In this document: in pieces, positions 43,644 to 53,278 of the stretch
Layout of the letters: every line of letters starts with the position of its first letter
Position numbering within the stretch: position 1 is the stretch's first letter
DNA from: Chitinophaga sp. XS-30
GTDB taxonomy: Bacteria; Bacteroidota; Bacteroidia; Chitinophagales; Chitinophagaceae
Assembly: GCF_008086345.1 (NCBI RefSeq)
Contig: NZ_CP043006.1
Coordinates: 4,958,032-5,022,031, forward strand
Direction of reading: 5' to 3'
Length of the DNA stretch: 64,000 nucleotides
Position numbers and translations under genes: made by a program
Notes under the pieces: generated by a model
Databases searched by the model: none
The model's input: only the letters and a program-made list of their open reading frames with translations
Told to the model about the DNA's origin: nothing

Positions 43644-44585
43644 GGGCAACGTTTTTTTCTCCGGCAGATTACCTTCGGATTCCATTTCTACCTGTTCTAC
43701 CCATACCGCATAGTCATTCGGGTAGATACGCTCCCCTTTCTGCTGCACGTACTGCCTCGTGAACTCCGCCCCGAAATACAGGATAGCCGCAGAATAATAT
43801 ACCCACAACAAGAGGATCACAATAGACCCGGCCGCGCCATAAGTGCTGCCGATGGAGCTGTTGCCAAGATACAGGCCGATGCCGAATTTGCCGATCATGA
43901 ACAGCACAGCCGTTGTCATCGCCCCTACCCAAACATGCCGCCACTGGATGCGCGCATCAGGCAATACCTTAAATATGACGGCGAACAGCACGGCAATGGT
44001 CGCGAAAGTAACGACCAGGTTGATGATATATACCGCTACCACCGTGATCTCGGGGAAAATAGCCGTCAGCCTGGCCAGCAATAACTCTATCAGCCCGTGT
44101 AATACTAACGATACCACCAGCACAAAACCAAGGCTGATCACCATGGAAAAGGACAGCAAGCGGGTCAGCAATATCTTGATCAGTCCTTTGCCTTTGTTGG
44201 GTTTTATTTTGAGGCGCCAGATAAAATTGATGGAGCTTTGTATCTCGGTGAATACCCCGGTTGCGCCGATCACTAGTGTAATCACGCCGATAATGGTTGA
44301 CCATCCGAAATCGGATGAAAGGGTGGTATTCCTCACGATCTCCTGTACCTGCGCGGCGGCGGAGCTGCCTATCATTCCTTCCAGCTGCTCGTACAATTTA
44401 CCTTCCAATGCATCCGGTCCAAGGAGGATATCACTGGTATAAAGCGCAATGATGAGCATCGGCGCAATGGAAAAAATAGTGGAATACGCCAGGGAGGCGC
44501 TCAGCTTCAACACCCTGTCATCCATAAAATCGAGCGCAGCACATTTGAACAGGCTCCACCAACGTTTGATACGTAATGGTCTCAT
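43638..44585 (-). CDS. YihY/BrkB-family inner-membrane protein
   Basis: 315 residues with about six membrane segments (LKLSASLAYSTIFSIAPMLI, WSTIIGVITLVIGATGVFTE, MVISLGFVLVVSLVLHGLI, VAVYIINLVVTFATIAVLF, HVWVGAMTTAVLFMIGKFGI and AAGSIVILLLWVYYSAAILY). The WVYYSAAILYFGAEFTR end is a hallmark of the family. Older databases called it ribonuclease BN, which is wrong. Function unknown. Confidence 0.9.
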   Translation of the reverse strand: MRPLRIKRWWSLFKCAALDFMDDRVLKLSASLAYSTIFSIAPMLIIALYTSDILLGPDALEGKLYEQLEGMIGSSAAAQVQEIVRNTTLSSDFGWSTIIGVITLVIGATGVFTEIQSSINFIWRLKIKPNKGKGLIKILLTRLLSFSMVISLGFVLVVSLVLHGLIELLLARLTAIFPEITVVAVYIINLVVTFATIAVLFAVIFKVLPDARIQWRHVWVGAMTTAVLFMIGKFGIGLYLGNSSIGSTYGAAGSIVILLLWVYYSAAILYFGAEFTRQYVQQKGERIYPNDYAVWVEQVEMESEGNLPEKKTLPS

Positions 44586-44597
44586 ACCGGGAAGAAC

Positions 44598-44629
44598 ACA
44601 AAAACCCGGCCGGAACGATCTGCTTCCGG
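44598..44629 (-). terminator. Intrinsic terminator after the GH127 gene
   Basis: On the minus strand CCGGAA and TTCCGG form a six-pair stem around eight bases, followed by CCGGGTTTTTG. It starts 5 bp beyond the stop of the GH127 gene (44635). Confidence 0.55.
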
Positions 44630-44634
44630 TCCCC

Positions 44635-47040
44635 CTACTTCACGGTCCATTCATGCAGACCCGCAGCATGATCGACAGACTGCTGTATCTCCATTTTCAG
44701 GGCAGTTGTTTCCACCGGTTCAAAACGAACGGTGTTGTAGCGGTCTTTGGCAATGGTATAATCCCCGATCGTTTTCACCGGCAGCCAGGCACCGTCCTTT
44801 TTGTAGAACAGCTTCCAGCCGGCGGGAATGCGGCAGCCACCCCAGGGGCCATCGTCATACCAGTAAACGCTGGATTCGGAGACGGTATAAGGCTGGTCGA
44901 AATCATATTGCACCCATTCCAGGGAATTTTTCTTTGGCCACCAGTGCAGGTACGGCGCATTATTGTCCTTTGCGTCCTTTGGCTCGTACTGGTCATTCAG
45001 GGCTTTGAGGGTGCGGGCATTGCGGAGTGATGCGCTTACCCTGCTTTTGGAAGCGATGGTAGGTGCGGGTTGCGGCTTTGCGGCCGAGGCTTCATAGGGT
45101 ATCCAGACGGTCATATCACCGGGGCCGCGGTTGGCCCAGGCGTAATACGGGATCGCGGTCACCTGCTGGCGGGAATAGATCAGCTCATCGCTATTCAGCT
45201 GCCGTTTCGTGGATGTTCCGTCCATCTGCAGCACGGTTATACCATTGAGCATATCCGGGCGCTGCACAACGTTTACGGCAGCCTGCTGGTCCACCACAAT
45301 ATTATGCACCGCACTGTCCAGATTATCCGCACCTTCCAGGCAGTACATCAGCGGGCCGCGCTGCAAGGCAAAACGGAAGCGGTCATCTTCCACTTTTTCG
45401 TCCGCCAGTATTTTGCGGGGGGCCATCGGCAGGGTCAGCACGATCCTGTCCCCTTTCTTCCAGGTACGCTTCAGCACAGCGTATCCTTTTTCCGTGCTGA
45501 AAGTATAGGGCTTGCCATTCAGCTGGATGGATACCGGCGCGGCTGTTGTTCCCTGCATATGATACAGACCGCCCGGCACGGGTTCCTGCTGCGCCCATCC
45601 GGGGATGCGGATGCGCAGGGTGAAGGCGGCCGTTTTTGCGGGATCGATGATGATCTCGTTCCGGCCATCCCAGGGGTAGTCCGTTTGCTGGGTAATACTG
45701 ACCGCCGTTGCGGGCAACACGATCTTCGCTGTGTTACCGGCAAACAGATTGATGTAGAGATCATTTTTGTCCTGCGCATAGATGTATCCCGGCATGGATG
45801 GGAGAAAGCGCGTCATGTTGGAAATGCAGCAGGCGCATCCGAACCAGGCGCTGCGCTGATGCTGCCCCATGGATGCAAGCGGATTAGGATAAAAGAAACG
45901 ATCGCCGCTCAGGGACACACCGGAGAGCAGACCATTATACAGCGTACGTTCCAGCACATCGATATATTTTGCGTCCCCGTGCAGCAGGAACATGCGGCTG
46001 TTCCAGTACACATTGGCAATGGATGCGCAGGTTTCCGCATAGGCGCTCATATTCGGCAGCTGGTAGGGTTTCCCGAAGGCTTCGCCTGCCCCGGTGGCGC
46101 CGATGCCGCCGGTGATGTACAGCTTTTTCTCCACCACATCATGCCAGATATCGTCAATCGCTTTCAGGTAGTCGCTGTTGCCGGTCAGCGCCGCAACATC
46201 CGCCATGCCGGTGTACATGTACGTGGCGCGTACGGCATGGCCTACGGCCTCATGCTGCTCCGTTACCTTCTTGTGGGCCTGGTTGTATTCTTTGCTGTCC
46301 GGTTTACCCGGACCACGAACGTCCAGGAAGAACTGTGCCAGCTCAAGGTATTGCCGGTTGCCGGTAACACGGTATAAACGCGTGAGGCCCGTCTCGATGA
46401 TCTGGTGGCCGGGGAAACGCTCTTCTTTCCCGAAACCGAAATCCCTCACCAGCAGGTCTGCATTCTTTATCGCAATATCCAGCAGATTCCTTTTCCCGGT
46501 TGCCTGATAGTGCGCTACCGCAGCTTCGAAGAGGTGGCCGGAATTATAGAGTTCGTGGCTGAGGTCTTCTTCCTTCTCCCAGCGTTTCGCGCCTACCCAG
46601 GGATGCGGCTTCGGAGCGTTCATGGTGCGGAAGGTATACAGGTAGCCGTCCGGCTCCTGGGCTGCGCCGATATAGGCGATCAGCGTATCCAGGTAACTTT
46701 CCAGTTCCGGGTTTTTCTGCACCTGCAGACCATAGGATGCACCTTCGATGATCTTGTAGATATCCGTATCATCAAAAGTGAATTCGGTGAACTTGTCCCC
46801 GGGCATCTTCCCCGCCGCGCGCAGGAAATTATCGATCCTGCCGGTATTGCGGCATTGCTCCAGGGTGTAGGGAATGGTCACTTCTGCATTCACTTTTATT
46901 TTCGGCGCCCAGAACCCGTCATTCACCTGCACCTGCGTGAAGGCAACAGGCTGTATGGGATAATCCGGCCGAAGCGGTATGTCCTGCGCATATACAGCGA
47001 TGCAGCAGCAGGAAAACAAGGTTGATAATATCTTTTTCAT
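44635..47040 (-). CDS. GH127 beta-L-arabinofuranosidase
   Basis: 801 residues with a signal peptide (SCCCIAVYAQ), so it works in the periplasm or outside. The (alpha/alpha)6 barrel of PF07944 spans ~30-560. The zinc/cysteine centre is intact: E336 and C338 in AYAETCAS, and C402, C404, C405 in WFGCACCISN. The spacing is the same as E338, C340, C415, C417 and C418 of Bifidobacterium HypBA1, whose nucleophile C417 would be C404 here. It should release L-arabinofuranose from beta-linked oligosaccharides. A C-terminal beta-sandwich region (~640-800) with WVQYDFDQPYTVSESSVYWY may bind sugar. A large inverted repeat lies upstream. Confidence 0.9.
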   Translation of the reverse strand: MKKILSTLFSCCCIAVYAQDIPLRPDYPIQPVAFTQVQVNDGFWAPKIKVNAEVTIPYTLEQCRNTGRIDNFLRAAGKMPGDKFTEFTFDDTDIYKIIEGASYGLQVQKNPELESYLDTLIAYIGAAQEPDGYLYTFRTMNAPKPHPWVGAKRWEKEEDLSHELYNSGHLFEAAVAHYQATGKRNLLDIAIKNADLLVRDFGFGKEERFPGHQIIETGLTRLYRVTGNRQYLELAQFFLDVRGPGKPDSKEYNQAHKKVTEQHEAVGHAVRATYMYTGMADVAALTGNSDYLKAIDDIWHDVVEKKLYITGGIGATGAGEAFGKPYQLPNMSAYAETCASIANVYWNSRMFLLHGDAKYIDVLERTLYNGLLSGVSLSGDRFFYPNPLASMGQHQRSAWFGCACCISNMTRFLPSMPGYIYAQDKNDLYINLFAGNTAKIVLPATAVSITQQTDYPWDGRNEIIIDPAKTAAFTLRIRIPGWAQQEPVPGGLYHMQGTTAAPVSIQLNGKPYTFSTEKGYAVLKRTWKKGDRIVLTLPMAPRKILADEKVEDDRFRFALQRGPLMYCLEGADNLDSAVHNIVVDQQAAVNVVQRPDMLNGITVLQMDGTSTKRQLNSDELIYSRQQVTAIPYYAWANRGPGDMTVWIPYEASAAKPQPAPTIASKSRVSASLRNARTLKALNDQYEPKDAKDNNAPYLHWWPKKNSLEWVQYDFDQPYTVSESSVYWYDDGPWGGCRIPAGWKLFYKKDGAWLPVKTIGDYTIAKDRYNTVRFEPVETTALKMEIQQSVDHAAGLHEWTVK

Positions 47041-47075
47041 CTGTTCATATTTTTACGGGTCAGATGGGGCCTTTG

Positions 47076-47124
47076 ATGATTAAAATGATCATTCCCCTGT
47101 CTATTTAATGATAATTTTAATCAT
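47076..47124 (-). promoter_or_regulatory. 18-bp inverted repeat upstream of the GH127 gene
   Basis: ATGATTAAAATGATCATT (47076-47093) and AATGATAATTTTAATCAT (47107-47124) are reverse complements with one mismatch, separated by 13 bp; their centres are 31 bp, about three helical turns, apart. The first arm ends in the palindrome AATGATCATT. It lies 36 bp before the ATG at 47040, in the 113 bp between the GH127 gene and the end of the S9 peptidase gene. It is probably an operator. Confidence 0.6.
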
Positions 47125-47153
47125 GCCGGTTTCATAACGAATAAATGTCAATA

Positions 47154-49514
47154 CTACAATTTATTTTCCGCATTATTCCTGTCCGGCGGGTCCACCCCCA
47201 GCAGGTGCTTCACGAAGAAATCCCGTTTTTTCAGCCGGCCGTAGGGCCCGCCATCGCTATGCCCCAAACCGGGAACAGGCAAAAAGTCGAACGATTTCCC
47301 CGCCCTGATCAGTGCGTTGATCACGCGGTAAGTAGATTCGGGCGGAACATTGGTATCGGCCTCGCCCACAATGAGCAGGAGGTCCCCGCGCAGTTTGTCC
47401 GCATTAGTGACGTTGGACTGCTCCTCATAGTGTTTGCCAAGGGGGTAGCCCATCCACTGCTCGTTCCACCACTGCTTGTCCACCCGGTTATCGTGGCAGC
47501 CGCAGGAGGAAACGGCGGCTTTATAAAAATCAGGATGAAAGAGCAGTCCCCCCAGCGCGTTCTGTCCACCTGCGGAGGTGCCGTAGAGCCCCACGCGGGT
47601 AGTATCCACATAAGGATATTTTTCCGCCAGCGCCCTGATCCACAATATCCTGTCCGGGAACCCGGCATCCGCCAGGTTCTTCCAGCAAACATCATGAAAA
47701 GCCTTGGAGCGGTTGGCCGTGCCCATGCCATCTATCTGCACCACGATGAAGCCCAGCTCGGCCATGCTCTGCATTTCGCTGAAACTGCCCATGAAGCTCT
47801 TGGGCACAAATGCATCCTGCGGCCCCGCATAAATATTTTCGATCACGGGGTAACGTTTGGCGGGATCAAAATCCGAGGGCCTGCAAACGATGCCCCATAT
47901 ATCCGTTTTCCCATCGCGCCCCTTGGCGGTAAAGCTCTCCACAGGCCGCATGCCGGTGGCAAAAAACGCCGTGGCGTCCGCTTTTTCCAGCTCCATGATC
48001 TTTTTGCCGCTGCGGGTGCTGCGCAGCGTGGTCACAGGAGGTACATCCACTTGTGAATAGGTATCGATATAATACTTTTTATCCGGTGAAAAAACAGCGG
48101 TATGATGCCCCTTTTCGGGAGTCAGTTCCACCAGGTCCTTCCCGTCAAAGCCAATGCGGTAGTAATGCAGGAAATAAGGGTCTTCCCCTGCATGCATGCC
48201 GCTGGCCCTGAACCATATTTCCCGTTTTTTTGCATCCACGCTGTCGATCTGCCGCACTACCCAGGGACCTTTGGTGATGGGGTGCTTTATGGCTCCGGTG
48301 ATGCCGTCCACCAGGTAGAGGTGCCGCCAGCCGTCCTTCTCGGAGGTCCAGATGATCTCATTGGTGGCGGGCAGGTATTCCGTAAAGATGCGGGATTCAT
48401 AAATGAATGTATTCGTCTGCTCGTCCAGCAAAGTTTTGGCGGTGGCGGTCTCCGTATCCACTTCAATGATCCGGAAACGCTGATGGCCCCGGTCCACTTT
48501 CTCATAAGTGAAATAGCGGGCGTCTTTTTCCCGCCAGTGCAGGTAAGGCGCGTCAAAGAAATCGATGACATCCGTATCTACTTTCAGGGCATCCTGCCGG
48601 TCAACGGGAAAAATATACATTTCGTAGGTGGAGAACGGGTCTCCGGGCTGTTTGTAAGGATGGGAGCGCAATTGCCCGCGGGTGCCGTCCTGACTTGTGA
48701 GAATGTAATACACGGCGGAATCCTCCACCGGGTTGATATGATACCCCACCACATACCGGCTGTCCGGCGACCAGGCCAGTGCGCCGTAAGGCTTTTCCGG
48801 CGTGCCGTTGCTGGTGTATTGCACGGCCGCCGTTCCTTTATCTGCCGGCCCTCCGGCGGAAGGCGCCGCATTATTGATCGAAACATTCCCTCCGGCGGAC
48901 GATGCTGCACTATTGATCGAAACATCTTCTCCGGCCGGCCGGATGAACACATTGCCGTCCTTTATAAAAGCCATCCATTTTTTATCCGGGGAAGTACGGT
49001 CGGTGGAAAATCCCCGCCAGCGGCTCCTGCCATAGCGGCCACGGAAGTTCCCCGCAGCCGGGAAAGAATCGGCCGGCGCACAGGTATAATTTGCCAGATC
49101 GCAACGATAACATTTACCGTCCGTCTGCAGCTTTACGCTGTTCTTCGCAAACTCCATGCGTTGTATGGAAAGCCGCCTGCTGTCCATTTCCCTGCCGCTT
49201 GCCCTGCCCAGCGCTTCCGCCATCCTTGCGTGATCAAATGCCGGGCCTCTGCGGCCGGCTGAAGGTTGTACATAGATGTATTCCATGACTGAATCTTTCA
49301 GCACATTGCGATACCAGAAACTGCTGCCATCCGCCTGCCAATGCGGTTGCACAGCGGCGCTGAACACCGTGTTCCTGACAGCTTCCTCCATCACGGCGGC
49401 GCGGCGGTAACGCTCCAGCACCTCTTCCCGCGAGGGATTCCATGGCTCCTGCGCCAAAGCGGAAAATCCCGCCGTCAGCAGCAAAAAAAGGATGATTATC
49501 CGTCTGTAGATCAT
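47154..49514 (-). CDS. Exported S9-family peptidase (dipeptidyl peptidase IV type)
   Basis: 786 residues from the ATG at 49514, which gives a signal peptide (MIYRRIIILFLLLTAGFSAL). An N-terminal beta-propeller (DPPIV_N; YGALAWSPDSRYVVGYHI, YLHWREKDARYFTYEKVDRG, NEIIWTSEKDGWRHLYLVDG) precedes the alpha/beta hydrolase part. The catalytic serine is in GLYGTSAGGQNALGGL, the aspartate in VGEADTNVPPEST and the histidine in VPGLGHSDGGPYGR. It should cleave dipeptides or short peptides in the periplasm. Two tandem 13-residue units (VSINxAAxSAGG) sit in the propeller as an insertion (bases 48852-48929). Confidence 0.88.
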   Translation of the reverse strand: MIYRRIIILFLLLTAGFSALAQEPWNPSREEVLERYRRAAVMEEAVRNTVFSAAVQPHWQADGSSFWYRNVLKDSVMEYIYVQPSAGRRGPAFDHARMAEALGRASGREMDSRRLSIQRMEFAKNSVKLQTDGKCYRCDLANYTCAPADSFPAAGNFRGRYGRSRWRGFSTDRTSPDKKWMAFIKDGNVFIRPAGEDVSINSAASSAGGNVSINNAAPSAGGPADKGTAAVQYTSNGTPEKPYGALAWSPDSRYVVGYHINPVEDSAVYYILTSQDGTRGQLRSHPYKQPGDPFSTYEMYIFPVDRQDALKVDTDVIDFFDAPYLHWREKDARYFTYEKVDRGHQRFRIIEVDTETATAKTLLDEQTNTFIYESRIFTEYLPATNEIIWTSEKDGWRHLYLVDGITGAIKHPITKGPWVVRQIDSVDAKKREIWFRASGMHAGEDPYFLHYYRIGFDGKDLVELTPEKGHHTAVFSPDKKYYIDTYSQVDVPPVTTLRSTRSGKKIMELEKADATAFFATGMRPVESFTAKGRDGKTDIWGIVCRPSDFDPAKRYPVIENIYAGPQDAFVPKSFMGSFSEMQSMAELGFIVVQIDGMGTANRSKAFHDVCWKNLADAGFPDRILWIRALAEKYPYVDTTRVGLYGTSAGGQNALGGLLFHPDFYKAAVSSCGCHDNRVDKQWWNEQWMGYPLGKHYEEQSNVTNADKLRGDLLLIVGEADTNVPPESTYRVINALIRAGKSFDFLPVPGLGHSDGGPYGRLKKRDFFVKHLLGVDPPDRNNAENKL

Positions 49515-49613
49515 ACCATACAGTTTATATGCTGCAAAGTCATTTTTTTTCATTTGATTTGCTTTACACATTTTAACTTTCTATCTGCTGATTTTATCGG
49601 TACGGAAAATTAA

Positions 49614-49630
49614 AGTGTCAATGTGACCAT
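49614..49630. promoter_or_regulatory. AGTGTCAA half-site between the S9 peptidase and AraC genes
   Basis: AGTGTCAATGTGACCAT contains an exact AGTGTCAA and a weak mirror half (GTGAC). It resembles the dyad ahead of araB at 56741. The 228-bp gap between the two divergent starts (49514 and 49743) holds nothing else recognisable. Confidence 0.3.
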
Positions 49631-49742
49631 TAAATAAACGGATTTTCTTAACTTCGGCATGCCAGTATATCGGAGTTTATTTTACAGCCTTTACAGCGAT
49701 CTTGCCGACTATTCGTTTTATCACCAAATAACCGCTCCACAG

Positions 49743-50636
49743 ATGAAAGTGCTACAGTTTACCATACCGGTTGCGCACGACAAAGCCATCATTACGCAGC
49801 ATGACGTATTGCCGCAGTTCTATTCCTGGCTGCACCGCCATGAGGAGATACAGCTGACCTGGGTAATGAAAGGGAAAGGCACATTAGTGGTGGGCAACAA
49901 TATGCATACGTTCCGTGAAGATGATATCTTCTGGATCGGAGGCAATCAGCCGCATGTTTTCAAAAGCGATCTTTCGGATGCCATACCGGGCAGCCAGGAA
50001 AATATACATGCCCTGACCATTTTCTTTAATCCGCACGGGAAGCTCGGGCCTGTATTTGAACTGGCGGAACTGAAAAAGATCAAGGCATTCCTGCAAAAAT
50101 GCAAAGACGGCTTCCGGATACCGGATGCGCAACGGGAGGAGATCTCCGCCCGCATGTTGCAGATCGAACAGCACAGGGGCGCAAAGCAGGTGATCCATTT
50201 TATTGACCTGCTGCATTATTTCCAGAACATGGAAGAGCCACAGCCACTGATCTCCGGCTCCCGGCTGTTATCCATCAACGAACAGGAAGGTATCCGCATC
50301 GGTTATATCTATGATTATATCATGCAGCATTACGATTCAGATATCAAACTGGAAGATATTGCGCAGCATGCGAACATGTCCGCCCAGGCCTTCTGCCGTT
50401 ATTTCAAGAAACATACAAGGCTGACCTTCATATCGTTCCTGAATGAAGTGCGCATCAACGAAGCCTGCAAAAAGCTGGCGGATGGCACGTTTGACAGCAT
50501 CTCTACCGTGGCTTATCATTGCGGCTTCAACAGTATCGCCAATTTCAACCGGGTATTCAAGACCATCACCGGCAAATCCCCGCGTGACTACATCCGGGAA
50601 TTCGGACAAGTGGGCGAGCAGGAGACTGCATTGTAG
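49743..50636 (+). CDS. AraC-family regulator with cupin-type sensor domain
   Basis: 297 residues from the ATG at 49743; the frame is open to 49659 but this start begins the conserved part. The N-terminal cupin-like domain has PQFYSWLHRHEEIQLTWVMK, GTLVVGNNMHTFREDDIFWI and GGNQPHVF, typical of sugar-sensing AraC proteins. The C-terminal double helix-turn-helix (~195-290) includes KLEDIAQHANMSAQAFCRYF and STVAYHCGFNSIANFNRVFK and ends in TGKSPRDYIREF. It may control the neighbouring S9, GH127 or permease genes. The inducer is unknown. Confidence 0.9.
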   Translation: MKVLQFTIPVAHDKAIITQHDVLPQFYSWLHRHEEIQLTWVMKGKGTLVVGNNMHTFREDDIFWIGGNQPHVFKSDLSDAIPGSQENIHALTIFFNPHGKLGPVFELAELKKIKAFLQKCKDGFRIPDAQREEISARMLQIEQHRGAKQVIHFIDLLHYFQNMEEPQPLISGSRLLSINEQEGIRIGYIYDYIMQHYDSDIKLEDIAQHANMSAQAFCRYFKKHTRLTFISFLNEVRINEACKKLADGTFDSISTVAYHCGFNSIANFNRVFKTITGKSPRDYIREFGQVGEQETAL

Positions 50637-50719
50637 GGCTCATGCGCCAAAATGCCCCTTGCTGTAAAATATGCGTAATAACGGGTAATAATTGAAAAGA
50701 CTTTGCAAGGATGCTTGCC

Positions 50720-50727
50720 TAGCTTTA
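50720..50727 (+). promoter_or_regulatory. -7-like element of the permease gene
   Basis: TAGCTTTA differs by one base from TAnnTTTG and lies 18 bases before the ATG at 50746. It lies inside the in-frame extension to TTG 50692, so the later ATG is favoured. Confidence 0.4.
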
Positions 50728-50745
50728 ATCAATTATTCTCTTTCT

Positions 50746-52152
50746 ATGCAGCAACCCTCTTCCTTCAAACCAACCCTGAGCCTGCTGGACGCCACCATGA
50801 TCGTGGCCGGCAGCATGATCGGCTCCGGAATATTCATTGTCAGCGCAGATATCACCCGTCTTACCGGCAGCGCCGGATGGCTGCTCCTTGTGTGGCTGAT
50901 CACCGGTTTCATGACGCTGACGGCGGCGCTGAGCTATGGCGAGCTGAGCGGGATGTTTCCCAGGGCAGGCGGCCAGTATGTCTATCTCAAAGAAGCATTC
51001 AATCCCCTTACCGCTTTCGTTTACGGCTGGAGTTTCTTCACCGTTATCCAGACGGCCACCATTGCCGCTGTTGGGGTAGCTTTTGCCAAGTTCACCGCTT
51101 ATATCGTACCGGCCTTCAGCGAAGATATCGTTGCGCTGGACCTGGGCTGGCTGCAGGTTTCCCGGGCGCAGCTGCTATCCATCGCGGTCATCCTCCTGCT
51201 AACGTTCATCAATACACGCGGGATAAAAAGCGGCAAGCTGGTACAGACTACCTTAACATTGATCAAGATCATCAGTCTCGCTGCATTGATCGTCTGCGGA
51301 CTGGTGCTGCTGAAACCGGATATCTGGCAGGCCAACTGGACGGCCCCCTGGCACCTTCATCCCATATCTTCCGCTACTTCCTATACACTGATCGGTGCGC
51401 TGGGCGCCATTGCCGCGGCTATGGTGGGCTCCATTTTCAGCAGCGACTCCTGGCATAACGTGGCCTTCATTGCCGGAGAGATCCGCAATCCCAGGCGCAA
51501 CATCGGCATGAGCCTGTTCCTTGGCACCATGATCGTTACCCTGCTCTACCTGCTGGCGAACATTACCTATATGGCCGTACTGCCGCTGCAGGAGATCGCC
51601 TCCGCGGAAAAAGACAGGGTCGCCGTGGCCGCATCACAGGCCATGTTCGGCGAAGCCGGCACCGTGCTGATCGCCGCCATGATCATGATCTCTACTTTCG
51701 GCTGCAATAACGGCCTGATCCTCGCCGGGGCAAGGGTATATTACACCATGGCGAACGATGGCCTTTTCTTTCGCCGGGCGGGACAGCTGAACCAGGCTGC
51801 GGTACCTTCTTTTGCATTGTGGATCCAATGCCTCGTGGCCTGCGCCTGGAGCGTCAGCGGCAAATACGGCGATCTGCTGGACATGATCTCTTTCGTGGTG
51901 GTGGGCTTTTACATGCTTACCATCGCCGGTATATTCGTGCTGCGCAAAAAAAGACCGGATGCCGAACGCCCTTATAAAGCGTTTGGCTATCCGGTCTTAC
52001 CCGTTATGTATATCCTGATGGGACTTGCCTTCTGTCTTCTCCTGATCTTCTACAAGCCCCGTTTTACCTGGCCCGGACTGATCATCGCCCTGGCCGGTAT
52101 TCCGGTATATTATGCAGTGATGGCTAAAAAGAGGCCCACTACTTCACGCTGA
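50746..52152 (+). CDS. APC-superfamily amino-acid permease
   Basis: 468 residues with 12 predicted membrane segments. The first broken helix has LLDATMIVAGSMIGSGIFIV, the substrate-binding unwound part with the GSGIF motif; later FPRAGGQYVYLKEAFNPLTA and LIGALGAIAAAMVGSIFSSD, then IAGEIRNPRRNIGMSL and KRPDAERPYKAFGYPVLP are the usual family marks. The substrate is probably a neutral or basic amino acid. It is a single gene after the AraC regulator and its end overlaps the convergent epimerase gene by 14 bp. Confidence 0.9.
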   Translation: MQQPSSFKPTLSLLDATMIVAGSMIGSGIFIVSADITRLTGSAGWLLLVWLITGFMTLTAALSYGELSGMFPRAGGQYVYLKEAFNPLTAFVYGWSFFTVIQTATIAAVGVAFAKFTAYIVPAFSEDIVALDLGWLQVSRAQLLSIAVILLLTFINTRGIKSGKLVQTTLTLIKIISLAALIVCGLVLLKPDIWQANWTAPWHLHPISSATSYTLIGALGAIAAAMVGSIFSSDSWHNVAFIAGEIRNPRRNIGMSLFLGTMIVTLLYLLANITYMAVLPLQEIASAEKDRVAVAASQAMFGEAGTVLIAAMIMISTFGCNNGLILAGARVYYTMANDGLFFRRAGQLNQAAVPSFALWIQCLVACAWSVSGKYGDLLDMISFVVVGFYMLTIAGIFVLRKKRPDAERPYKAFGYPVLPVMYILMGLAFCLLLIFYKPRFTWPGLIIALAGIPVYYAVMAKKRPTTSR

Positions 52153-53278
52153 ATGTGTACACGGTAGTCTGCGTATAACGCTCTCCCGGTTTCAGGATGG
52201 TATTGGGGAATGATGGCTGATTCGGTGAATCAGGATAGTGCTGTGCTTCCAGGCAGAGGCCGGCATGCTGCACATATTTGGCGCCATCGCGGGTATCGGT
52301 GAGCGAGCCATCCAGGAAGTTGCCGGAATAGAATTGTACCGCAGGCTCCGACGTGGCCATGGTCATATATCTTCCGCTGGCTTCATGATACAGTGAGCCA
52401 ACGGTGGCAAATCCTTCCTTGGCGAATACCCAGTTATGATCGTAACCGCCTTCCACTTTCCCGATGTCCTGCCCTACTTTCTTGGCCGAGGTAAAATCCA
52501 TGGGCGTATTCTTCACCGGTGCAACTTTGCCGGTGGGGATCAGCAGATCGTCTACGGGCGTATATTCCGGTGCTTCCAGCTGCAGCACATGGTCCAGGAT
52601 AGTGGCATCCTTGCCTGCGGAAAGATTGAAGTAGGTATGCTGGGTGAGGTTCACCGGTGTAGCCTTGTCCGTTGTGGCGGCATATTCGATCTTCAGGGCA
52701 TTGTCTGCCGTAAGGGTGTAAGTGACCTGCACCTGCAGATTGCCGGGATACCCTTCTTCGCCGTCCTTGCTGGTGTATTCCAGTAACAGGCTGCTGTCCC
52801 CCGGCTGCGGTGTGGCTTTCCATACCACTTTATCGAAACCCTTCAATCCGCCGTGCAGGCTGTTGCCGTTATTATTGGCCGCGAGCGTATAAGTTTCCCC
52901 GTCAATTTTAAACGTGGCTTTGGCAATACGGTTGCCGTAGCGGCCGACCAGTGTGCCAAAGTAGGGATTCCCTTTCTGCCGGTAACCGTCAAGGGATTCG
53001 TAGGAAAGTACGATGTTGCCCATATTCCCTTCCTTGTCCGGCGTAATGATATCGGTGATAACACCGCCGTAGTTCAGCACTTTCACAATAATGCCGTTCG
53101 CATTGGTCAGGGTATATTGCAGCACTTCCTGCCCGTCCACATTCCCGTAGGGTTGCGGTGCGGTGGCGGCTGTGGCGGTGCTGTCTTCGCCTTTGTTTTC
53201 CGCCGAAGGATTGTTGCAGGAAGTTGCGGTAAGACTGCCGGTGATCATAGTCATGAGTGCAATTTGTTTGATAAACAT
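52139..53278 (-). CDS. galM: Aldose 1-epimerase, exported lipoprotein
   Basis: 379 residues with a lipobox at TATSCNN (cysteine 21), then a Ser/Thr/Ala linker. The mutarotase fold shows GRYGNRIAKATFKIDGETYT, NGNSLHGGLKGFDKVVWKAT, the histidine in NLTQHTYFNLSAG and the glutamate in LCLEAQHYPDSPNQP; both are the family's acid/base pair. It interconverts alpha and beta anomers of aldoses such as arabinose or galactose before transport. Its anchor places it outside the cytoplasm. It is divergent from the second arabinofuranosidase gene. Confidence 0.9.
   Translation of the reverse strand: MFIKQIALMTMITGSLTATSCNNPSAENKGEDSTATAATAPQPYGNVDGQEVLQYTLTNANGIIVKVLNYGGVITDIITPDKEGNMGNIVLSYESLDGYRQKGNPYFGTLVGRYGNRIAKATFKIDGETYTLAANNNGNSLHGGLKGFDKVVWKATPQPGDSSLLLEYTSKDGEEGYPGNLQVQVTYTLTADNALKIEYAATTDKATPVNLTQHTYFNLSAGKDATILDHVLQLEAPEYTPVDDLLIPTGKVAPVKNTPMDFTSAKKVGQDIGKVEGGYDHNWVFAKEGFATVGSLYHEASGRYMTMATSEPAVQFYSGNFLDGSLTDTRDGAKYVQHAGLCLEAQHYPDSPNQPSFPNTILKPGERYTQTTVYTFSVK

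Noticed and set aside
43638..44585. Ribonuclease BN
   Set aside because: Old database name for the YihY/BrkB membrane family; the protein has no nuclease motif.
45070..46377. 435-codon plus-strand frame opposite the GH127 gene
   Set aside because: Antisense shadow; the GH127 frame carries the complete cysteine/glutamate centre.
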